From positions 1 to 20,061 of the forward strand of contig CAYWTY010000030.1 of the NCBI GenBank assembly GCA_964461335.1: a stretch of 20,061 nucleotides of DNA. Direction: 5' to 3'. The notes beneath the pieces are model-generated. The model saw only the letters and a program-made list of their open reading frames with translations. It had not been told where the DNA came from and did not search any database. A program made the translations under genes and the position numbers. This document shows, piece by piece, positions 14,941-20,061 of this stretch (positions within the stretch are counted from its first letter, which is position 1; the number at the start of each line of letters is the position of its first letter). This DNA is from JAKJBL01 sp964461335. Its GTDB lineage: Bacteria; Bacillota; Clostridia; Christensenellales; CAG-138.

Positions 14941-15612
14941 TTAAAAATAGCCTGAAAGCAGTTCATCCAAATAGCGCTCAAGCTCATATGCAAACGCCTG
15001 CTCCCATGCGCTTTTAGGTATTTCCTCCTGCTCTTTTGGCTCTAGTTGTGGGGGAACTCCATTTTGTTCGGGCCTTTGCCCTTCAAAATATCCAAATCCC
15101 TCAAAGCCCGGAACCTTTGAGTTTGGCGCAAGCCCTGTAATGCTTGAGGGCAAATAGCCGGAAAAGCTGTTGTCAGCACTCCTTGCTGAGGCGTATTTTG
15201 CAAACTTCCAGCCTGAGCCATCATCATAGTACATACCGTTCGGGCTGATTTTTGCGCCTTTTGGGTAGAAGAAGCCGTCGTCGCGCAAAAGTGCGCCATA
15301 CTCCGTATAATAGTCGCCGTTCGGGTTGCGGTATGCTGCACCTGCATACCCGCTTGCATGCTGTATATAGCCCCTGCTTGAAGCAGGCATTATACTTGGT
15401 GCTGCATTATTTGCACCTTGCGTTTGGCTGTTTGCTTTTTCTGGTTGGGTATATATTGAATACGGGTCAGAGCCGCTTCCATAAGCTTGTTCAAGCGCAG
15501 CTTGGGATTTTGGGCCCCACGCACCATCCACCTTTACGTTTAGCTCCTGCTGCAGCGCCTTTATTTCTCTTAGAGAGAGCCCTGGAACTTTATACTCGTT
15601 TTTTATTGCCAT
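14941..15612 (-). CDS. virion-cluster protein with PGBD-like and FFYP domains
   Basis: The 223-aa product has a peptidoglycan-binding-like N-terminus (about 14–45, LREIKALQQELNVKVDGAWG). A Ser/Gln/Ala linker follows (about 46–85), then an 85-residue aromatic-rich domain (87–171) and an acidic, helical C-terminus (about 195–223). The 87–171 domain is shared, ungapped and about two-thirds identical, with the free-standing 1488–2018 protein. I recognise no named family. GAGGTG precedes the ATG, ten bases after the stop of the 58-aa gene. Position behind the hub gene suggests a tail-associated or packaged protein that meets the cell wall; this is inferred. Confidence 0.8.
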   Translation of the reverse strand: MAIKNEYKVPGLSLREIKALQQELNVKVDGAWGPKSQAALEQAYGSGSDPYSIYTQPEKANSQTQGANNAAPSIMPASSRGYIQHASGYAGAAYRNPNGDYYTEYGALLRDDGFFYPKGAKISPNGMYYDDGSGWKFAKYASARSADNSFSGYLPSSITGLAPNSKVPGFEGFGYFEGQRPEQNGVPPQLEPKEQEEIPKSAWEQAFAYELERYLDELLSGYF

Positions 15613-15621
15613 ATTTACACC

Positions 15622-15798
15622 TCAGCTTTCTTTTAGGCTTTCCTCAAGCTCAACAAGCTTTTGATAGAGAATGGAAAAGTTCTGATTAAGGTTGTTCTCG
15701 TTTTGTGAAATACTCATATTATAGTCCTCCGTATTTATGCCGCCATCAAGTTTCCGCGGCAGGAATACTGGGAAAAGCGCCTGTATGCCAAGAAGCAT
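15622..15798 (-). CDS. 58-aa virion-cluster protein with possible internal start
   Basis: The frame opens at ATG 15798 behind GGGAGG and encodes MLLGIQALFPVFLPRKL… followed by a short coiled-coil-like C-terminus (NFSILYQKLVELEESLKES). An in-frame ATG at 15717 has its own GGAGG site, so a 31-aa product (MSISQNENNL…) may also be made. It lies tightly between the hub-like gene (22 bp upstream) and the FFYP gene (9 bp downstream). The first 15 residues are hydrophobic. No family recognised. Confidence 0.6.
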   Translation of the reverse strand: MLLGIQALFPVFLPRKLDGGINTEDYNMSISQNENNLNQNFSILYQKLVELEESLKES

Positions 15799-15820
15799 AT
15801 TTCATCCTCCCATATATTAT

Positions 15821-17290
15821 TTACCTAAGTCTTTGTTCAAACATAAGCTCAACTCCGCCTAAAATGCGCCAGCGCGAGCCTGCTTCGTTTAAAAAGCAGA
15901 ATGCGAATGTACGCCCCTCATTTTTAAGCGGTATCTCCATAACTTCAGCTTCATGCCTTGGCATGAGGAAGCGCTCATAGTGGCAGGTTGAATCTATTCT
16001 GTAGTTAATTAAAAGCACTGAGTTCTCACTCTCGCCCTTGCCCTGGAGGTAGAGCTCCCTAAGCCCTTTTATTAGAGGCTTGCTGTTAAGGTCAGTAAGC
16101 GGCGTGTGCCAGTATGCAACAATGGGGTTGCCGTCATAATCTTCGCCTTCATCAAGCCTGTATATAAGCCTGTTCTCGTTTACCATATAAAGCGTGCCAT
16201 CGTGTGAGCAAAGGTCCGCTATATTAAACCCGCGCCTAAGCATATAGGTCTGCCGCTCTGTATCATAAACTATAAGCGCATTGTCACAAGTGCGAAGCGC
16301 ACCAAGCTTAGCCTCGTCGCGGCTTTCTTCATATGCGCTAAAGTAGAGCTTTGTGCCGCGCTTTGCAGATCTGCAGTTGCCAAACTTCGCGTCTTCAAGA
16401 AACTTGCCTATGCGCCTTGCATACCTGCTCTTTTGCGCGTTTTGCCCATCAAAGAAGTAAAGCCCGCCGCCTGTCATCCAAAAAGGAGCATCTCCATAAA
16501 GCACACATGAGGTATTGTTCATTTGTTCAACCTCTGCATGTACCCTGTATACAGAATAATTCGAGGGTCTATCCCCCAAAAGCCTGTAAATTGAACGCCG
16601 CTTGAAGATTAAAAGCTGGTTGCTAAGCGCTATAAGGCCTGTAATAGGGTCGCCTGCAGTATCGCCTATTTCAACATGCCCGCCGCCTGTATTAGGGCTT
16701 GCATCATCAGCAGCCCAAGATTCTATGCTTCTATTGTCCCCAGGCGCCTGGCTCCAGTAAAGCCTTATAGGGTGGGCTGGGTCGCCTGCTGCAAAAAGCC
16801 TCCCATAGTGCATGCAAAGGAAGTTTACTTCATGTGCGGATTGTGCCTCGTCACTTCCAAACTGCACCATATCTTGAACTCCGTCCCATTTAGTTAGGCA
16901 ATGCTCACCGCATGCTAAAAGCAAATGCTCAATGCCGTTTATTTGGCAAATGCTGCAATCCCACCTGAGCCCTTTTACTTCTTCAGGGTAACTCATTAAG
17001 AGCTTCCAATAGGGCGCCTCATCTGTTGCCGTATACGCATATACATCATTGCCTGCAAGTGCAATAAAGCGCATAGTTACAAGGCTCTGCCAAACAAAAA
17101 GGCGGCGTATGGGCTTTGAGCCTGGAACAGCTTCTTCAAGATGCCTTACAAACCCGCGGCCTACCCTAAGGCTGCCATCATCAGTTTCCATATTGCACGC
17201 ATCAGGGCTTGAACCTGCATCTATTGCGCCTTCATGGCTGCTTTGGTCTATGCCGTAAAACGCGCCCAGCTTGTAAATACCAACTGCCAT
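15821..17290 (-). CDS. beta-propeller hub-like phage tail protein
   Basis: The 489-aa product is rich in short beta-strand repeats (…RRLFVW…MRFIALAGNDVYAYT…, …LIALSNQLLIFKRRSIYRLLG, …DNALIVYDTERQTYMLR, …GTLYMVNENRLIYRL), the pattern of a beta-propeller. Length and place directly after an adaptor-like gene match the P22 gp10-type hub (about 470 aa) that plugs the head-tail adaptor ring in short-tailed phages. The N-terminus (LGAFYGIDQS…SPDACNMETDDGSL…GRGF) resembles phage proteins of this kind. It starts three bases after the preceding stop with no strong ribosome binding site, implying coupled translation. Function is from fold pattern and synteny, not a named motif. Confidence 0.7.
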   Translation of the reverse strand: MAVGIYKLGAFYGIDQSSHEGAIDAGSSPDACNMETDDGSLRVGRGFVRHLEEAVPGSKPIRRLFVWQSLVTMRFIALAGNDVYAYTATDEAPYWKLLMSYPEEVKGLRWDCSICQINGIEHLLLACGEHCLTKWDGVQDMVQFGSDEAQSAHEVNFLCMHYGRLFAAGDPAHPIRLYWSQAPGDNRSIESWAADDASPNTGGGHVEIGDTAGDPITGLIALSNQLLIFKRRSIYRLLGDRPSNYSVYRVHAEVEQMNNTSCVLYGDAPFWMTGGGLYFFDGQNAQKSRYARRIGKFLEDAKFGNCRSAKRGTKLYFSAYEESRDEAKLGALRTCDNALIVYDTERQTYMLRRGFNIADLCSHDGTLYMVNENRLIYRLDEGEDYDGNPIVAYWHTPLTDLNSKPLIKGLRELYLQGKGESENSVLLINYRIDSTCHYERFLMPRHEAEVMEIPLKNEGRTFAFCFLNEAGSRWRILGGVELMFEQRLR

Positions 17291-17293
17291 AGT

Positions 17294-17836
17294 TCACCAC
17301 TTATTCTCTATTTTATATAGGTTCTCCTCGCCAAGAGATGGGCCGAGCTTCCGCTTTGCAGCAGTATAAAGCGAGAGATATATATCTGCGCCGCGCTGCA
17401 TGGAAGGGTCTGCGCTTGCGCGCTCACGCGCTACAACATAGGTGACTATCATGCCGTGGCAATAGTCTGGAAGCTCCGGCACATCTGAGGGTGATGCCAT
17501 ATCAAGAGGCAGGTAGCGGTATACAGCCGAAAGCTCATCACCGCCAAAAAGGGGTCGCACATGCGTATGGGTAGGCCCTGTTATAAACGGAACGCGCTCA
17601 AGGCCATGCCACATTGACAATAGCTTTACGCAACAGCGCGGCAGCTTTGAAGTATCCGCTACACCATCTTCTACTTTTAGCGTATCAGTCCGCCTTAGCT
17701 CAAGCGCGTTTGCAAGGTCAATCACTGCCTCATTTGCATAGCGGGTAAATTTATCGCGCCAAATTTCAACAGTCTGGCAATCATGCCCGCGGTTTAGCTG
17801 TGCAAGCGCAGCAACAATAATGTCGTTTAGAGTCAT
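17294..17836 (-). CDS. putative head–tail adaptor protein
   Basis: The 180-aa product (from ATG 17836, two bases after the previous stop) is mainly helical at its start (LNDIIVAALAQLN…WRDKFTRYANEAVIDLANAL) and again near the C-terminus (IVTYVVARERAS…ADIYLSLYTAAKRKLG). Size and position between capsid-side genes and the hub-like gene fit a P22 gp4-like adaptor (166 aa). An upstream ATG at 17875 in the same frame would overlap the 91-aa gene and has no better site. No catalytic motif is seen. Assignment is by synteny and length. Confidence 0.65.
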   Translation of the reverse strand: MTLNDIIVAALAQLNRGHDCQTVEIWRDKFTRYANEAVIDLANALELRRTDTLKVEDGVADTSKLPRCCVKLLSMWHGLERVPFITGPTHTHVRPLFGGDELSAVYRYLPLDMASPSDVPELPDYCHGMIVTYVVARERASADPSMQRGADIYLSLYTAAKRKLGPSLGEENLYKIENKW

Positions 17837-17838
17837 GA

Positions 17839-18114
17839 CTAACCTATCCTTTTGCCATTGCCGCGGTAGGCGCACACAGACCTTGCTGCATCTATGCGTA
17901 CAGCTGTACTTTGGGCAATGAGCGCTGCAAGGCTTTTTGGCGCCAATACCTCAACACCTGTTTTAATTCTAAAGAAATGGCCGTTTATGCCGCCCTCCCA
18001 ATATGCGCCAAGGTTGTCTGGTAAAATGGTAAGGCGCACCTTTGGCTCTTTGCTTAAGGCTTCGCCTGTTTCTGATGTTAGGCGGTCGATTTGATGCTCA
18101 CTTATATACTTCAT
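17839..18114 (-). CDS. conserved small phage structural-region protein
   Basis: The 91-aa product (ISEHQIDRLTSETGEALSKEPKVRLTILP…YWEGGINGHFFRIKTGVEVLAPKSLAALI…) has no signal peptide or membrane segment. Small proteins of this style sit behind capsid genes in related phage clusters, but I can name no function. AAGGAG lies six to eleven bases before the ATG. Unlike the other cluster genes it is separated from its upstream neighbour by 162 bp, which hold a strong hairpin and a dispersed repeat, so its expression may be set apart from the capsid gene. Confidence 0.7.
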   Translation of the reverse strand: MKYISEHQIDRLTSETGEALSKEPKVRLTILPDNLGAYWEGGINGHFFRIKTGVEVLAPKSLAALIAQSTAVRIDAARSVCAYRGNGKRIG

Positions 18115-18139
18115 TTTGCTCTCCTTATTTTATTACTTA

Positions 18140-18176
18140 GGGCTGTAAAGAAATATAAATATAATCTTTACAGCCC
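18140..18176. repeat. 12-bp perfect hairpin between capsid and small-protein genes
   Basis: GGGCTGTAAAGA (18140–18151) and TCTTTACAGCCC (18165–18176) flank a 13-nt A/T loop. Transcribed from the minus strand it lies 26 bases before the 91-aa gene. There is no proper T tract, so it could attenuate transcription or stabilise the mRNA ends. Confidence 0.6.
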
Positions 18177-18211
18177 CAATATGTTGTTTGGAATACTATA
18201 TTGCTACGCAA

Positions 18212-18240
18212 TATGTAGGGGCGATTAAAAATCCGCCCGC
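18212..18240. repeat. dispersed palindromic repeat, inverted copy
   Basis: TATGTAGGGGCGATTAAAAATCCGCCCGC is the reverse complement of the repeat core at 2050–2077, with a few differences in the palindrome. It lies in the gap behind the capsid gene. Confidence 0.75.
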
Positions 18241-18276
18241 AATTTTAACAGCTTCAAATAGCTTTGCCCACTTTAA

Positions 18277-19512
18277 CTATGCGCTTACTGCATGCTCTAT
18301 ACGCACAACCCAGAGCGGGTTCAAAATTGTGGCTGCATATGCTGCTACCTTTGCGCCAACTGTCCCGCGCTGGTCAAGCGGGTCCATTGCGCCTGCGCTC
18401 CCGGGCCTCTTGATTATTGTGTTTAAGCAGCCTAATTGCATAACATCAACAACTCCGTATGCATCAGCGCCAAAAACCAAGGTTGCATGCACATCAAGCC
18501 CTGTTTTTGTAGTTGCGTCTATTACGCCTGCGTCTTCGCTGTAAACTGCTGTACCCTCTGCAATTTCCGTGCTTACAGCTGCGCTTAGTGTAAGTTTGCT
18601 ATTTTTTGCATTGTAGGACGAAACTGTGTGCTCAGTTACTCCAATCTTCACTTTTGCGCCGCTTTGGGCAAGGTAGGCTTCCCCCTGCAGTGAAAGAGCT
18701 GCTAAAACTACATCTGCGCTGCCTGCAGTATGGCTTGCAACAGAAGCATATACGCTTTGGGTAAAGACCTTTGCCTCAGTGCTTTCAACAAATACTACAC
18801 CGAAAAGGCGGCCGATTTCACCTGAATAAATCTGCTCTGCATTTGAGTATTTAGAAACATCCTGCCAGAGGCTGTCGCTTTGCAAATCGTATGTTGCCTC
18901 AGGAGAGCAAATACAAATAAAATGCGGTTTGCGGCTCTTGCCTGCTTCATCTGTCGTAAAAAGGCGTGCCTTTGCCTTTTTAAGTGTGCGCACAGCTTTC
19001 CTTATTTCGTTTACTGTGAGCTTCTCACTAGCGCTTATTAGGAGCCTTGCTGTTTTGCCGCCTGCGTATTGTAGGTTAGTGCCTGAGGAAAGCGCATCGC
19101 GCGTAATCCATTCAATAACTGTGCCAAGCTGTTCGCCAAGAAGCTCTGCGCTGTCTGAAACAACCTCATCATATGAAGTTGCTTCAAGCACATCCGAAAT
19201 TTCAATATAAGCGCCATATTGCAGAACTTCTGCCTCTACTCTGCTTTGGGAGAGCGACTGCCCTTCTGGCGTTATGCCCTCTTGAAGCGGAGCAGCAGCA
19301 GATTCTGGCAGAAACAGGTCGTACCGCCTAAACTCTACACGCTTGCCCATGTTTTTGGGGATTGAGCGCTTTTGCCCAAACTTTGCAAAGACTAAGCGCG
19401 TACGTGCGGTTTCGAGCAGCTTTTTATCGTAAAAGGTTTTGTTTAGGTAGGTGGCTTGGCCGCCGCCTGTAAGGGTTGTTGCTGTGTTGAGTGTTGTTTG
19501 TGTGTTTGACAT
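18277..19512 (-). CDS. N4-gp56-family major capsid protein
   Basis: The 411-aa product carries the signature of N4-gp56-family (HK97-fold) coat proteins: TYLNKTFYDKKLLETARTRL (21–40), FAKFGQKRSIPKNMGKRVEF (42–61), the PLQEGITPEGQSL stretch (75–87), and QYGAYIEISDVLE (98–110). A region around 250–315 (SVYASVASHTAGSADVVLAALSL…) looks like an added surface domain. It should assemble the head shell. AAGGAGG precedes the ATG. The scaffold-like gene lies 25 bp upstream in the same direction. It is the strongest evidence that the right part is virion-derived. Confidence 0.92.
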   Translation of the reverse strand: MSNTQTTLNTATTLTGGGQATYLNKTFYDKKLLETARTRLVFAKFGQKRSIPKNMGKRVEFRRYDLFLPESAAAPLQEGITPEGQSLSQSRVEAEVLQYGAYIEISDVLEATSYDEVVSDSAELLGEQLGTVIEWITRDALSSGTNLQYAGGKTARLLISASEKLTVNEIRKAVRTLKKAKARLFTTDEAGKSRKPHFICICSPEATYDLQSDSLWQDVSKYSNAEQIYSGEIGRLFGVVFVESTEAKVFTQSVYASVASHTAGSADVVLAALSLQGEAYLAQSGAKVKIGVTEHTVSSYNAKNSKLTLSAAVSTEIAEGTAVYSEDAGVIDATTKTGLDVHATLVFGADAYGVVDVMQLGCLNTIIKRPGSAGAMDPLDQRGTVGAKVAAYAATILNPLWVVRIEHAVSA

Positions 19513-19537
19513 ACTTCCTCCTTAAACTTAACTCGTG

Positions 19538-20005
19538 TTAAAGCTTTACTTTAATGCCTGCACGCGCTTTTTGCTTGTATTCACGCTCAAGCGCTGCAAA
19601 CTCCAGAGGGCTCATTGAAAGATAGTCGCGCTTAGCTGGCGCTGCAGCATCAGCGCGGCTTGGAAGCGGAAGGCGTTCTCTGCTTCTTAAACGCGTGAGT
19701 ATGCTTTCCATTGCATTTTGCTCAGCGCTGCTTGCACGCTGCTCTGCATGGTAAACGCGTACTGCCGCATATGCAGGCAGCTCAACAACAAGGCGCACAA
19801 ACGCAGGGTCCTTGCTTGCCTCTTCAATGTCAAAGCCTTCAGGGAGCAGGTCCTGCTCTATAAGCTCGCGAAGTTCGCTCTTTAGCCCCTCAGGCTCTAA
19901 AAAGCGAGTCCTGCTTCTGCCCATATCTTTGCTTGGCAGGGCTGCATCAGGTGCAGCTTTTGCATCTTCAAAAGCTGCCTCTTTAAGTTTTGGGAATTTT
20001 ATCAT
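19538..20005 (-). CDS. putative scaffold-like phage protein
   Basis: The 155-aa product is charged and mostly helical (LKSELRELIEQDLLPEGFDIEEA…), with disordered Ala/Pro/Ser stretches and a basic tail (YKQKARAGIKVKL). Charged helical proteins directly before the coat gene usually guide capsid assembly. It is much shorter than P22 scaffold (303 aa). Its ATG overlaps the stop of the preceding gene (ATGA) and AAGGAGG lies just upstream. Scaffold is an inference from position and composition. Confidence 0.65.
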   Translation of the reverse strand: MIKFPKLKEAAFEDAKAAPDAALPSKDMGRSRTRFLEPEGLKSELRELIEQDLLPEGFDIEEASKDPAFVRLVVELPAYAAVRVYHAEQRASSAEQNAMESILTRLRSRERLPLPSRADAAAPAKRDYLSMSPLEFAALEREYKQKARAGIKVKL

Positions 20006-20061
20006 GCTTCCTCCTTAATTATGTTTTTGTTAAGCCGCGCCTTTATTCGCCCGAGCAGGCC
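20002..20061 (-). CDS. 3′ end of an upstream virion gene (possibly portal), truncated by the window
   Basis: The only frame open from the window edge encodes the last 19 residues (GLLGRIKARLNKNIIKEEA), with its TGA overlapping the next start codon (ATGA). Portal genes often precede scaffold and coat, but 19 residues cannot prove it. Confidence 0.5.
   Translation of the reverse strand, partial: GLLGRIKARLNKNIIKEEA

Overview
The window looks like a piece of a chromosome from a Gram-positive Clostridia-type bacterium (Bacillota), probably uncultured. The signs are the gene order DUF2232 (yybS)–gdpP–rplI–dnaB, a T-box leader on pheST, an FMN riboswitch on a ribU-type ECF gene, strong AGGAGG ribosome binding sites, several TTG starts, and extended −10 promoters (TGn before the −10 hexamer). 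No species can be named from the sequence.

Left part (1–2250): a secreted, probably sortase-anchored surface protein ends in a clean terminator. After it comes a promoter and a 140-nt untranslated stretch that can fold in two mutually exclusive ways, resembling a transcription attenuator. Next is a 176-aa gene (1488–2018) whose product is a stand-alone relative of a protein encoded in the phage-like cluster 13 kb away. It is followed by tandem copies of a palindromic repeat.

Middle (2196–9560): an EamA transporter meets a riboflavin transporter gene (ribU, minus strand, FMN riboswitch) tail to tail. Divergent from ribU runs the housekeeping operon yybS–gdpP–rplI–dnaB (membrane protein, cyclic-di-AMP phosphodiesterase, ribosomal protein L9, replicative helicase). 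A decayed toxin–antitoxin module follows: the Phd/YefM-like antitoxin is intact, with a palindrome on its −10, but only about 34 C-terminal residues of the RelE/ParE-like toxin remain.

Minus-strand pheS–pheT (9568–13043) is preceded by a phenylalanine T-box leader and its terminator. Divergent from it is an orphan, apparently leaderless, DNA methyltransferase gene.

Right part (14113–20061, minus strand): a virion module in P22-like order. Reading in transcription direction: the end of an unseen gene (possibly portal), a scaffold-like protein, an N4-gp56-family major capsid protein, a conserved small protein, a head–tail adaptor-like protein, a beta-propeller hub-like protein, a 58-aa protein, and two proteins with peptidoglycan-binding-like N-termini. 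All frames are open and the codon use looks like the host's. No integrase, lysis or terminase gene is visible; the module ends against the methyltransferase on the left and leaves the window on the right.

The most unusual signal is a roughly 85-residue aromatic-rich domain (YGALL…FFYP…GMYYDDGSGWKF). It occurs both in the virion cluster and in the free-standing gene behind the switch-like leader, and copies of one palindromic repeat family lie beside both loci.
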